Assembly: GCA_028278225.1 (NCBI GenBank)
Contig: JANQEU010000092.1
Location: forward strand, 1-64,000
Direction: 5' to 3'
From: Cyclobacteriaceae bacterium
GTDB lineage: Bacteria > Bacteroidota > Bacteroidia > Cytophagales > Cyclobacteriaceae
DNA length: 64,000 nucleotides
The notes below the pieces were generated by a model. It was not told the origin of the DNA, ran no database searches, and was given only the letters and a program-made list of their open reading frames with translations. Below, piece by piece: positions 26,568-35,516 of this stretch; the stretch's first letter is position 1, and each line of letters begins with the position of its first letter. The position numbers were made by a program, and so were the translations under genes.

Positions 26568-27680
26568 CTACTGTACGGTCCTCAGGATGTCAAAGTAAAG
26601 CCATAAAGAAGGATTCCAAAAGCCATAGAATAAGTTTTCCGCTCCGATGGTGATAATCATATTCTGGTGAGGAATTATGTAGATATGATCGCCGTTCTCA
26701 TTTGGAAAGTAAAAGGCGTCATTTGTAGGAAGGATTTGGTTGGGCTGATATTCATCGGCAAACTTCCACCAGAAATAACCGAAGTTGAAGTAGGTACTGA
26801 AGACATTTTGATTTTCAGAAGCATCCAGCGCAAAATTTGGATCGATGATAAATCGCCCTTGCCATTTACCCTCATTCAGATACACAGATCCGATTTTGGT
26901 CAGGTCAAATAATGATAGTGAAAGGCCTGTTGCACCATTGGTTGTTCCCTGAGGATCGGATTCCCATGTCCAGTCGGTGATACCCAATGGACCAAAAATG
27001 TGTTCGGCTGCATATTGTTCCAGTGTGGAACCAGTTACACTTTCCACAATCTCGGAAATGATCAATCCCGAACCACTGTTATAGCCATACCGGAGTCCCG
27101 GAGGAGCTTCCAGCGGCTTGGAAACTACATATTGCAGCCAATCCGCCTCGTTTTCCATCAGTATAATATCATTTGATTCACTGTAAAACCATAAAAGGGC
27201 TTCATTCCAGGATAAGCCGGATGTATGAATCAAAAGATGCTCAAGCGTAATTTCTTTCTTCTGCGGAAAGTCGTCGAAAAAGTTCTCATATTCCGGTAAT
27301 AGCAAATAAACAGGGGTCTGCAGACTATCAAGCAAACGCTGCTCAAACATCACACCCAGTGCCAATCCTGAAACGAGGAGGGTTGATCTTCCCAGATCCG
27401 TTAATCCTCTTCGTGGAAAGTTCCCGTTGTTATCGAAGAAGTAATTTTCAAAAACAATGTTCTCATCCTTTAGAATAATCAGGGAATTTATCTGTTCGTA
27501 TTTACGGCTACCGTCCGGTTTGACATGATTGATAGAATCATTCAGAACCAAAAGTGCGGCTTCATCCATGCTGTGATCAGATGGCAGATCATAAGGCCAA
27601 TAGGTCTGATCCGAAGGCAGCGGTTCAGGAAAGGAGCATCCCAGCAACAGGATCAGACAATAAGATACCACTGTTCTCAT
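26568..27680 (-). CDS. Exported beta-lactamase-fold serine hydrolase, probably catalytically degenerate
   Basis: The 370-residue lipoprotein (lipobox LLLGC, Cys15) has the penicillin-binding/beta-lactamase fold, seen in LIILKDENIVFENYFF, LEHLLIHTSGLSW (residues about 148-160) and RYGYNSGSGLIISEIVE. The S-x-x-K active-site motif should lie at the RST stretch near residue 104, but it reads S-T-L-L, with Leu in place of the essential Lys. The final HxG-type motif also appears replaced by the GDHIYIIP stretch. It is therefore likely a non-catalytic binding or sensing protein, or uses another mechanism. Its start overlaps the upstream gene by 4 bases (ATGA) and the ECF sigma gene follows after 6 bases, suggesting a role linked to module 1 signalling. 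Confidence 0.8.
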   Translation of the reverse strand: MRTVVSYCLILLLGCSFPEPLPSDQTYWPYDLPSDHSMDEAALLVLNDSINHVKPDGSRKYEQINSLIILKDENIVFENYFFDNNGNFPRRGLTDLGRSTLLVSGLALGVMFEQRLLDSLQTPVYLLLPEYENFFDDFPQKKEITLEHLLIHTSGLSWNEALLWFYSESNDIILMENEADWLQYVVSKPLEAPPGLRYGYNSGSGLIISEIVESVTGSTLEQYAAEHIFGPLGITDWTWESDPQGTTNGATGLSLSLFDLTKIGSVYLNEGKWQGRFIIDPNFALDASENQNVFSTYFNFGYFWWKFADEYQPNQILPTNDAFYFPNENGDHIYIIPHQNMIITIGAENLFYGFWNPSLWLYFDILRTVQ

Positions 27681-28312
27681 GGCTGCGGCTTTTTAAACCA
27701 ACCAAACTTAAAGCCGCCTGAAATGTAGAACCCTTCAAGATCACCGGGATTCAACTGCGGCAAACTAAAAGGACCTGAAATTTTGTATCCCAACGAAGCC
27801 ATCAGCCTCAAGAATCGTAGCGCTGTTGCCTCAAATTGCAGTTCCGGTTGGGTAAATGAAAGGTCGTCCCTAAAGAATGTTTCGGGATGTCCGGTAGAAG
27901 GCGTCCATTGAACAAATCCCTTGCTAAAGCTCAGTTTCCCATAGAGCTGATAAGTGGATTTTTGAATTAATTTATAACCCAGGAATAACCCAGCATGCTC
28001 ATACTCAATAGTAAAAGTGTTGGGAAAGATTAATTTTTCACTGAAATCCCCATCATAACCGGCATAAAAAGCACCGAAAATATACCGGTTAAACAAAATT
28101 CCGGTCTCAATGCGACCATTTGTCCCATATCCGTCAGGCTGTGGATGTGTCCCATAAATTATCGAACCGAAAATTCCAAGATCCTGCTGGCGATCAACAA
28201 ACTGTTGAATCTTACCTGGCTCCTTCTCGATTTCCAATGTGTCGGGTATTTCCTGGGCCAACAGGAGGCTTGAAATGAGTATTGAGCTTGCGAAAAGAAG
28301 AAATTCTCTCAT
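27677..28312 (-). CDS. Exported beta-rich protein of unknown function
   Basis: The 211-residue protein has a signal peptide (1-19, ending LLLAQ). The remainder alternates short aromatic-rich strands (FNRYIFGAFYAGY, YELAGLFLGYKL-like segments, LMASLGYKISG) and ends in aromatic/proline residues, as a small outer-membrane beta-barrel would. I know no family for it. It is the first gene of the module 1 transcription unit, overlapping the serine-hydrolase-like gene by the ATGA motif. It may be the surface component of whatever that lipoprotein senses; this is speculation from position. Confidence 0.65.
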   Translation of the reverse strand: MREFLLFASSILISSLLLAQEIPDTLEIEKEPGKIQQFVDRQQDLGIFGSIIYGTHPQPDGYGTNGRIETGILFNRYIFGAFYAGYDGDFSEKLIFPNTFTIEYEHAGLFLGYKLIQKSTYQLYGKLSFSKGFVQWTPSTGHPETFFRDDLSFTQPELQFEATALRFLRLMASLGYKISGPFSLPQLNPGDLEGFYISGGFKFGWFKKPQP

Positions 28313-28586
28313 TTCAGTTAACCCAAATTTCTACTATACATAAACAAATCAATAATTCAAGCTGACGAATCCCGAAAATATCAGGATCGTCAGGGTTAAC
28401 CCGGACATTGAAATATTTTTTCACTCAATTGACCAATAAGAAGGCTTCACGAGCTCAGATTCTCAATCGTCTGGGTTAATATAACAAGCAAGCAGGAAAA
28501 TAACCCCAAAAATGAGGTGGTAAAATATTTTTACTCTCGTGCAACCCACGTTAAATTCAAATGTCATTTATTCGAAAGTTTAAGAT

Positions 28587-29144
28587 TTGGATTCCAAAGC
28601 TGTCAATATTCACCACGCTGTTATTGAAAGGTGTCGTAAGAGTGACCGCAAAGCTCAATACGAGCTCTACAGGTTATATTACAAGGCAATGTACAATACG
28701 GCGTATAGAATGTTGGGAGATGGTGATGACGCACAGGATGTATTGCAGGAATCTTTTGTTTCAGCTTTTGACCACTTGGACCAATACCGTGGTGAATCGG
28801 CATTTGGAGCATGGTTGAAGCGAATTGTCATTAACAAAACACTCAATCATCTGAAGAGAAAAAACAGGTGGGAGGAACTGGAAGCCGGTGAAAGCTATGA
28901 AGAGCCGTATTATGAATGGGAAGAGGTTCCGGACCATCACATGACAGTTAAGGAAATAAAGGATGCAGTTACAATGTTGCCAAGCGGATTTAGAAGTGTT
29001 TTGACATTGTATTTGTTTGAAGGTTATGACCATAAGGAGATTGGAGAGATTTTGAATATCTCAGAATCTACTTCCAAATCCCAGTTTAACCGGGCTAAAA
29101 AGAAATTAAGAGGTTATTTAAATAAAGAAGTGAAATATGGGTGA
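28587..29144 (+). CDS. ECF RNA polymerase sigma factor (third, unlinked to FecR)
   Basis: The 185-residue ECF sigma factor has region 2 at about 20-90 (YNTAYRMLGDGDDAQDVLQESFVSAFDHL) and region 4 at 120-180 (LPSGFRSVLTLYLFEGYDHKEIGEIL, SESTSKSQFNRAKKKL). The start must be TTG 28587 or later, as TAA at 28581 closes the frame two codons upstream. The stop overlaps the next gene by 8 bases. Unlike the two FecI-like factors nearby, its downstream gene is a small one-helix membrane protein rather than FecR, so it belongs to the envelope-stress or housekeeping group common in Bacteroidota. The preceding 274 bases hold no gene. Confidence 0.92.
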   Translation: MDSKAVNIHHAVIERCRKSDRKAQYELYRLYYKAMYNTAYRMLGDGDDAQDVLQESFVSAFDHLDQYRGESAFGAWLKRIVINKTLNHLKRKNRWEELEAGESYEEPYYEWEEVPDHHMTVKEIKDAVTMLPSGFRSVLTLYLFEGYDHKEIGEILNISESTSKSQFNRAKKKLRGYLNKEVKYG

Positions 29145-29655
29145 TCAATTGGAAAATTTCATTCAGAAAAACAGGGATCATTTCGATGATGACATCCAGC
29201 CGGATCAGCTTTGGCAAAGTATCGAAAAGGATCTTGAAAAACCGGCTACATTTTCTTTTAACAATATCTGGAAAGTAGCGGCAGCCATCTTATTGGTCAG
29301 TACTATCTTTTTGAGTATTGATAAGTTTTCGGATAAGAAAGTGGAATACTCACTCAACGCAGAATTTCTTCAGGCGGAATCATTCTACACTATGCTGATC
29401 ATGGAGAAAAAGGATGAGATTGCTTCATTAAATGTTGATGGCCTGGCGGATGATTTTCTTAAGGAAATTGACGATCTGGATGCCATGTATCAGGAGTTAA
29501 AGAAGTCTTTTGAGCGGGAGACATCTGATCAAAAAGTAGTGGATGCCATGATTGCCAATCTTCAGTTGAGGATCCAAATCTTAAATAAACAACTGTCGAT
29601 TTTACAACAATTAAATGAAAGGACTAATGAAAGCAGGAAAAATCTTGAGGTATAA
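29137..29655 (+). CDS. Small membrane protein, putative anti-sigma factor
   Basis: The 172-residue protein has a short cytoplasmic N-terminus (1-45, including the DDIQPDQLWQSIEKDLEKP helix), a membrane helix at about 47-64 (VAAAILLVSTIFLSI) and a helical periplasmic part (70-172) with heptad-like repeats (IANLQLRIQILNKQLSILQQL). It resembles the small anti-sigma/regulator proteins that follow ECF sigma genes in many Bacteroidota. It overlaps the sigma gene by 8 bases and the next gene by 41 bases, so the three are a single operon. The anti-sigma role is inferred from topology and position, not from a recognised anti-sigma motif. Confidence 0.65.
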   Translation: MGDQLENFIQKNRDHFDDDIQPDQLWQSIEKDLEKPATFSFNNIWKVAAAILLVSTIFLSIDKFSDKKVEYSLNAEFLQAESFYTMLIMEKKDEIASLNVDGLADDFLKEIDDLDAMYQELKKSFERETSDQKVVDAMIANLQLRIQILNKQLSILQQLNERTNESRKNLEV

Positions 29656-30670
29656 TTTAATATTAGCATTACTTCTGAGTGCCCACCTTGGTTTGGCCAT
29701 TGATGTCACCAAAGTCATTAAAAAGAATTTTTCGGTAAGCTCAAATACAAAGTTGAGCGTGAGAAATTCTTTTGGTAAGGTGCATATCAATAACTGGGAA
29801 AAAAGCGAGTTTGGTGTGGAAGTTGAGGTCATAGGAAAGAGCAGTCGCGAAGAGAAAGCCCAGGAAATTGCGGACAGGATCAACATTGACATTCGGGAGT
29901 CCTCCGATATGATATCTTTTGAAACGGAATTAGATAACATAAGAACACGCAACAATGAGGGGTATGAGATTAATTACACCATTAACATGCCTTCCGAAAA
30001 TCCCATTAGGATCATAAATAAGTTCGGGGACATTTACCTGGATGAACGATTTGGTGAAGCTGATATCGATGTGTCCTATGGTGCGTTGAGGGCAGATGAC
30101 CTGAATGAAAAAAGCTCCGTGAAAGTTGCCTTTGGGAAAGGGTCAATTGATAGGTTCGAACGTGGGGAAATTGAAATAAAATATTCCGATGTGGATATTG
30201 AGTCATCGGATCAGCTGGAGATGGACCAACAGTTTTCGAACGTCGAACTCAACAAGGTCAATGACATTGAGCTGGAAAGTAAATACGGATCGGTCGACCT
30301 GGGAATTGTAGGTTCAGCCGATGTGGATGTAAGCTTTTCGGGTTTTAAAATAGATGAATTGAGTGGATCTCTGGATATGGAGGCGGGATATGTGTCGGGA
30401 TTTGAAATCGATCTGTTGAGGAATTCATTTGAATCTGTTTATATCACCGGAAAATTCGGCTCTTATGATATCCGTCTGGAAGAGGGACTGTCCGCGGACA
30501 TTGAAGCGGAGTTCAAATATTCGGACCTGAAAGTTCGGGGTGCAGATGTGGATTTCCATTACCGCGTAAAAGAGAATAACAGCAGCGAATACCGCGGCAA
30601 AATCGGGGGAGGAGATCCAAATAAGAAAATTGTGATCCGGTCAAGTTACGGGAATTGTAATCTTTACTGA
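29615..30670 (+). CDS. Exported beta-helix-like protein (DUF4097-type)
   Basis: The 351-residue protein has a signal peptide (hydrophobic residues about 10-28, cleavage near GLAID). The rest is built from short alternating-polarity strands with recurring FG(K/S/D) and YG turns (SFGKVHINNW, NKFGDIYLDERFGE, SYGALRADDL, KYGSVDLGIVG, KFGSYDIRLEEG, SSYGNCNLY). This is the right-handed beta-solenoid style of DUF4097/adhesin-like proteins. Such proteins are often regulated together with ECF sigma/anti-sigma pairs, as here. An in-frame ATG at 29627 is an equally possible start. The substrate or partner is unknown. Confidence 0.72.
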   Translation: MKGLMKAGKILRYNLILALLLSAHLGLAIDVTKVIKKNFSVSSNTKLSVRNSFGKVHINNWEKSEFGVEVEVIGKSSREEKAQEIADRINIDIRESSDMISFETELDNIRTRNNEGYEINYTINMPSENPIRIINKFGDIYLDERFGEADIDVSYGALRADDLNEKSSVKVAFGKGSIDRFERGEIEIKYSDVDIESSDQLEMDQQFSNVELNKVNDIELESKYGSVDLGIVGSADVDVSFSGFKIDELSGSLDMEAGYVSGFEIDLLRNSFESVYITGKFGSYDIRLEEGLSADIEAEFKYSDLKVRGADVDFHYRVKENNSSEYRGKIGGGDPNKKIVIRSSYGNCNLY

Positions 30671-30730
30671 TGAAATTAATTTGAGCCAGGAGCTATTGGC
30701 CAGTGGTCAATAACAGGTTTTTTCGATATA

Positions 30731-30760
30731 TAAAAAAGGCCCTTGCGAGTGCAAGGGCCC
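30731..30760 (-). terminator. Strong intrinsic terminator
   Basis: GGCCCTTGC at 30738-30746 pairs perfectly with GCAAGGGCC at 30751-30759 around a GAGT loop. On the minus strand it is followed by a T-run (A-run at 30732-30737), giving a textbook terminator for the lipoprotein gene ending at 30796. It also lies downstream of the plus-strand gene ending at 30670 and may block transcription from both sides. Confidence 0.88.
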
Positions 30761-30795
30761 ATTTCAACCAGCTGCGAGAATTAACGTATTCCCTT

Positions 30796-31926
30796 TTACT
30801 TAAACTGTATTTCCAGCTCGCTTATTGCTTTCGGGCTGTAAGGAGCAAGTTCCAGGATACGATCTACCAGGGGATCGTATGCTTCTCCAGGTGAGGTGCC
30901 CCCTTGTACGAAACCATCGGCATCGAAGAATCCGGGTGCTTCCGTATTGAATAAATAGAGATCTATAAGTTCCTGAGGAAGGTTTGGCCATACACTCAAA
31001 ATCTGGTTCGTAAATACTTGCTTGATTGAGTAGTCAACCAGAAGAGCACTTCTGTCCGTTTCATCCAAATTGGAAGGTGGCAGACCAACCTCGGCCACAC
31101 CAATGTCTTCCACGTCATTTCCGGATGCAACGAATGCCCAGTTAAAGCCTACTTCGTCCTGGTTAAAGAAAACAGCATTAGGATGATTGCTGTTACCATA
31201 GATATCTACGATATCGCCTGTTTTTCCCACGAACATTTTCAGGTTGTCAACGGCATAGGGATCTTCGAGCGGGCTGGGCAACGGAATACCGGAAATTGAT
31301 ACGATCATGTGTGCGTCATATCCCCGGTCGCTTTCCTCCATGTATTCCACTTTGTAAACAGCGTCGCCTGCGTTGGGATGTTCCGTACGATTGATGTTGT
31401 AAGGCTTGATTATGGCCACTCCAACTACAGGATCCAAATTCCAGAAAACCTGCAATGCCTTGCCTCCGTCGTCGTTTCCTTCGCTATCAGCATCAGTTAT
31501 GGTTAGCTCGTATTCATAGGTCACGCCTTCGTATGTGGAGTTTTCCAAAACTTCCAGGTTCTTGATGCGCCCATCCTCATCACTTTCATAGGAAAGGAAT
31601 ATTACCTGGTGTATCCCCAAGCTGGCAGCACCTCGCAGGACAGCCTCCACAAGCTCACTGGATTCTTCCGCCAAATGAATAAAGAAACCTAAAGTCTCAT
31701 AGATGCTGTTGCCGTCCAGATCATCCTCGGCGATCCTGCCATTGGCAACACGACCACTCGTGCGCTGGTCGCTGGTCAGGGATTCGGGAATGTCTACAGT
31801 GAACTGCTCAGGTACAATATTCTCCTGTTCCCTGGGCTTTTCGATCGAATCATCACACGACACAAAAAAGAAGAGTAGTGTCATTGTGGTGAGTAAAGCA
31901 ATTAGTCTTGTCGTTTTCATGTTCAT
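30796..31926 (-). CDS. Lipoprotein of unknown function
   Basis: The 376-residue protein has a lipoprotein signal (hydrophobic residues 8-21, lipobox FVSC, Cys24). It is acidic and beta-rich and has no domain that I recognise; the central region carries an aromatic-acidic pattern (YESDEDGRIKNLEVLE, GYDAHMIVSISGI). It stands alone between a strong terminator downstream and the AT-rich region before DUF4249 of module 2. Start ATG at 31926 precedes ATG AAA at 31920 (M3), which is an equally good start. I propose no function. Confidence 0.65.
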   Translation of the reverse strand: MNMKTTRLIALLTTMTLLFFFVSCDDSIEKPREQENIVPEQFTVDIPESLTSDQRTSGRVANGRIAEDDLDGNSIYETLGFFIHLAEESSELVEAVLRGAASLGIHQVIFLSYESDEDGRIKNLEVLENSTYEGVTYEYELTITDADSEGNDDGGKALQVFWNLDPVVGVAIIKPYNINRTEHPNAGDAVYKVEYMEESDRGYDAHMIVSISGIPLPSPLEDPYAVDNLKMFVGKTGDIVDIYGNSNHPNAVFFNQDEVGFNWAFVASGNDVEDIGVAEVGLPPSNLDETDRSALLVDYSIKQVFTNQILSVWPNLPQELIDLYLFNTEAPGFFDADGFVQGGTSPGEAYDPLVDRILELAPYSPKAISELEIQFK

Positions 31927-32087
31927 AATTTTAAGTTCAAATTTCAGTGCCGCTTAACCCGGCTTTGATACTATCACACCGGATCACCGACTGACCCTAG
32001 ATGAAAATTGAAAAAAATTCATTTTTTTTATCATTATTTTTATATTATCGTCATAACTGTTTGATTGACAGCCACATAAGCAACAAC

Positions 32088-32885
32088 TCAATTCACGATC
32101 ACCTGTTCGGATCTCACCATGGACACTGAAAAATAACCGACTGCACCACCCGAAATATTGGTAGTTACATTCCCCGGCGCAACATCGAAAGGACTTCCCC
32201 GCCAATCCACCTCCGAAAGGAGGGATCTTAAAAACGCCTGGTGATTCTCAGTCAGGGAAAATTTGCGACGTGATATCTGAGCGCCTTTCGGAAATATTAA
32301 TCTTTCCTTTTCCGGTGCGAAGATCATGTTTATGTCGATTACGTCCAGCGTATAATAGTAGGCTTTTAATTCTTTGCTTTCGATTTGATTAGCGTCATTC
32401 AGCTCTTCCCAGTCAATGATCACCTCCGTCATCGAGGGGGTATTACTTTCCTGGTACAGGTACTCGTATTGATCATCACCCAATGTGTCCAGAACAAGAG
32501 GGTCCAGAGGTGTCCCGTACGCAGCAATGGCAGCTGAGAAATATTCTTTTCCATCATGTAAAATGAAAAGCGTGTAAATCTTAAATGCCAGGGCCCTCAT
32601 GGTGTCCGTAAGGTAGATACCCGGACGATCAGGGTCTCTTGCAAGGAATACGGTAGTATCTCCGTCATTCAGGGCTACAAAAGCGTCGTTTACGGGCGGA
32701 ACGCTTTGATTGATATCAGTGAAGGTTTCACTGAGCTTTACTTCATGTCTTTTCTTTTCATTTGTCAGCAGGGATTCCACCACCAGTTGTGTGCCTCCAT
32801 TTCCATCGGCGCTCCAATCCTGCGTTTCTTCACAGCCTAAAAGACCCAATAAAAAATACCCCAAATATTTTCCGAATGATCTCAT
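32088..32885 (-). CDS. DUF4249 lipoprotein, TBDR partner (module 2)
   Basis: The 265-residue paralogue of the protein at 21552 has a lipoprotein signal (lipobox LLGC, Cys18). It opens with the DUF4249 pattern GTQLVVESLLTNEKKRHEVKL and continues as short strands with DGDTTVFL and GIYLTDT turns. It overlaps the TBDR stop by 4 bases (ATGA), again indicating coupled translation. Function is unknown beyond its constant TBDR association. It is clearly diverged from the module 1 copy, so the two are ancient paralogues rather than a recent duplication. Confidence 0.86.
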   Translation of the reverse strand: MRSFGKYLGYFLLGLLGCEETQDWSADGNGGTQLVVESLLTNEKKRHEVKLSETFTDINQSVPPVNDAFVALNDGDTTVFLARDPDRPGIYLTDTMRALAFKIYTLFILHDGKEYFSAAIAAYGTPLDPLVLDTLGDDQYEYLYQESNTPSMTEVIIDWEELNDANQIESKELKAYYYTLDVIDINMIFAPEKERLIFPKGAQISRRKFSLTENHQAFLRSLLSEVDWRGSPFDVAPGNVTTNISGGAVGYFSVSMVRSEQVIVN

Positions 32886-35491
32886 AACCTGAAGGAGTAA
32901 GTGATGGAAGGGACAATGCTATATACAAATATCCTGGTAGGGGCGATCTGTCTTTCTCCGCTTACATTGACAGGGACGCGGAACTGCCCGTTTTCGGATT
33001 CGATCTTGTTGAAGTTCTCCAGGATACTGTTCTTCTGACCGTAGAGGTTGAAGACAGATAGTGTGAGGAAATGATCAAATCTTTGCTCTTTCTTATTCAG
33101 CCGGTAGTTCCACGATACGTCAAACCTATGGTACCGGGGGAGGCGGTCATTGTTTTTGGAGCCATAAATAGGGACCACTCTGCCAGAATATTCATAAAAG
33201 GAAGTTGGAGTGCTTATCGGGGCACCCGAGCTGAGATAAAGCGTTCCTGATAACGTCGATCTGTCGGACGCATTGAACACGGCATTCAACGTCAACTGAT
33301 GGGGGATGTCCCATAGTGCCGAATAGGATCTTCCGTTGTTGATTCCATGGATCTTGCGGAAGGATCTCGAGTAAGCGTATGAAATCCAGCCCGTGATCGA
33401 CCCTTTGGTTTTGGCAAGCTGAACTTCAATTCCGTAGGCTTTTCCCCGGCCCTGGCGAACTTCGGCCTCAAGGTGTGCATTCAGGAGGAGTTTGGCCTGA
33501 TTTATATAATCAATCTGGTTTCGCATGGATTTGTAGTAGCCCTCAACGTTGAAACGCCACTGTTTACCTTCATAAAACCAGCCCAGGGCAACCTGATCCG
33601 CGATTTGTGGTTTGATGTTTGTGCTCGCCGGAAGCCAAACCTCCAGGTTGTTGAACGGGCTGATCGAGTTACTGATCAGGTTTATGTACTGTGCGGATTT
33701 CGTATAATTGAGTTTGATGAAGTTTTTGCTGTTTGCCAGATAGGTAAGACTAAGCCGTGGCTCCAGGTTTGAATATTCATTGTAGGAATCCCTGGTGTCA
33801 TAGATGGTTGAGTCTACTACCAGGTAATTTTCATCAATTTCATATTCGATCGTCCGGCCGATATTGGTCCATGAACTCAGCCGGTAACCGTAGTTAAAGA
33901 GAAATCTTTCGCCGATTTCCTGGTCATTGCTTGCGTAAACAGATAGTTCGGTTGCATTTCGCTTTGGCACAAAATCATATCCCACGGGAATTGATCCCGT
34001 GGTATCTACGGCATTGCCAGGATTGAAATTATGACCGCTTAGCTTAAATCCGAATCTTATGGTATTTCTGTGGTTATGGTAAAGAGTGAAATCGGTCTTA
34101 AGGCTCACGTTGGCAATGTGATTTTTCCAGATGATGTCCGAATTGTCAAGAACGTATTCATATTTACTGGTATAGAAAGTAGTATTGGAAAAGAGCTGTT
34201 CACCAAAAATGTGATTCCACCTGATCGTTCCGGCCTTATTTTCCCATTTGATCCCGCCTTCGTCGGAAAATTCGTCTTTGCCAAGATAAGTTGACAGAAA
34301 CAGCCTGTTTTTCTGATTGAGTCTCACATTGGTTTTGGCGGTAAAATCGGTGAAGTATAAAGTGTTGAAATCAGGATCCAATACACGGATCATGCTCTGG
34401 ATGTACGATCTTCTGCCGGACACGAAAAATGAACTTTTGTCTTTTCTGACGGGTCCTTCTACCGCGAATCTTCCGGAGACAAGTCCCAGGCTGCCGTTTG
34501 CACTGAGCTTTTTCAAATTGCCGTCCCTGGTCTTGATATCCATTACCGAAGATATTCGGCCGCCCAGATGTGCCGGCAAGTTACCCTTGTAAAGTTTGAG
34601 GTCTTTTATGGCCTCAGGCATGAACGAGCTGAAAATACCAAGAAGATGTGCAGGATTGTATATGGGAGCTTCATCTACCAGTATCTGGTTTTGGTCCCGG
34701 TCACCGCCGCGAACATTGAAAAAAGTGGAGCCGTCCCGAAAGAGCTGAACACCGGGGATAATATCCAACGACTTGATGAGGTCACTTTCACCAAGGACAG
34801 CCGGCTTATTGATGATTGTCGAGTTTTCCAGTGTTATGGCATTTGAATGCATGTTCTCAACTATTATTGCCGAGTCCCCGGGAGTCACGATGATTTCCTC
34901 CAGCAGGGAGGCGTCCACCGAAAGATTGACATTTTGAACCAGGTTGTGTCTCAGGTCTGTTTTGAGATTTACGTCTTCATAGCCTACAAATGAATATTGC
35001 AGATCATATACCCCCTCAGGTAATGTGATAGCATAAAAGCCATAAGCGTTGGTTATTACACCTTGTGAAGTTCCCCTGATCAAAACTGTGGCGCCCAATA
35101 AGGTTTCTCCATCCGCCTCATCTTTCAGGTATCCGCTGATGGTGTAGGTTTTAGGCTTGTCCTCAGTTTTCGATCTTGTGAGTATAACCTTACCTTCGAT
35201 CAGATCATATTCAATGCCGAAACTCATGAAAAGGCTGTCAAGTATCACCTCAAGTGTTTCATCCTCGAACGATAGCGTCACCTTTTCATTGACGGGGATG
35301 TGACGACTGCTATAGGAAAAAGAGATATCTCCGATTCTGGAGATTTCATCAAGGACATCAGACAGGGGATTGTCTTGAAAGTTGACAGAAATACGTTGTT
35401 GCAATGAAAGTTCCTGGCCGCATACCAAACTCGCGTTGATCAGTAAAATCAGGATTATCAGGGACCGGTCTGTGAGCCTCTTCAATGACAT
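32882..35491 (-). CDS. TonB-dependent outer-membrane receptor with STN domain (module 2)
   Basis: I use ATG 35491, which gives a good signal peptide (hydrophobic residues about 10-24, ending VCGQ); the TTG at 35503 adds four residues without need. The roughly 869-residue protein has an STN domain (30-95, NPLSDVLDEISRIGDISF), a carboxypeptidase-regulatory-like domain (about 115-190, SGYLKDEADGETLLGATV) and a plug domain (220-310, with NVRGGDRDQNQILVDEA). The barrel ends in SFRL. The domain order is identical to the TBDR of module 1, and the same NVRGGD-type plug motif is present, so they are paralogues. The cargo is not evident. Confidence 0.93.
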   Translation of the reverse strand: MSLKRLTDRSLIILILLINASLVCGQELSLQQRISVNFQDNPLSDVLDEISRIGDISFSYSSRHIPVNEKVTLSFEDETLEVILDSLFMSFGIEYDLIEGKVILTRSKTEDKPKTYTISGYLKDEADGETLLGATVLIRGTSQGVITNAYGFYAITLPEGVYDLQYSFVGYEDVNLKTDLRHNLVQNVNLSVDASLLEEIIVTPGDSAIIVENMHSNAITLENSTIINKPAVLGESDLIKSLDIIPGVQLFRDGSTFFNVRGGDRDQNQILVDEAPIYNPAHLLGIFSSFMPEAIKDLKLYKGNLPAHLGGRISSVMDIKTRDGNLKKLSANGSLGLVSGRFAVEGPVRKDKSSFFVSGRRSYIQSMIRVLDPDFNTLYFTDFTAKTNVRLNQKNRLFLSTYLGKDEFSDEGGIKWENKAGTIRWNHIFGEQLFSNTTFYTSKYEYVLDNSDIIWKNHIANVSLKTDFTLYHNHRNTIRFGFKLSGHNFNPGNAVDTTGSIPVGYDFVPKRNATELSVYASNDQEIGERFLFNYGYRLSSWTNIGRTIEYEIDENYLVVDSTIYDTRDSYNEYSNLEPRLSLTYLANSKNFIKLNYTKSAQYINLISNSISPFNNLEVWLPASTNIKPQIADQVALGWFYEGKQWRFNVEGYYKSMRNQIDYINQAKLLLNAHLEAEVRQGRGKAYGIEVQLAKTKGSITGWISYAYSRSFRKIHGINNGRSYSALWDIPHQLTLNAVFNASDRSTLSGTLYLSSGAPISTPTSFYEYSGRVVPIYGSKNNDRLPRYHRFDVSWNYRLNKKEQRFDHFLTLSVFNLYGQKNSILENFNKIESENGQFRVPVNVSGERQIAPTRIFVYSIVPSITYSFRL

Positions 35492-35516
35492 GGCAATAGT
35501 CAATACTAACGATTTT

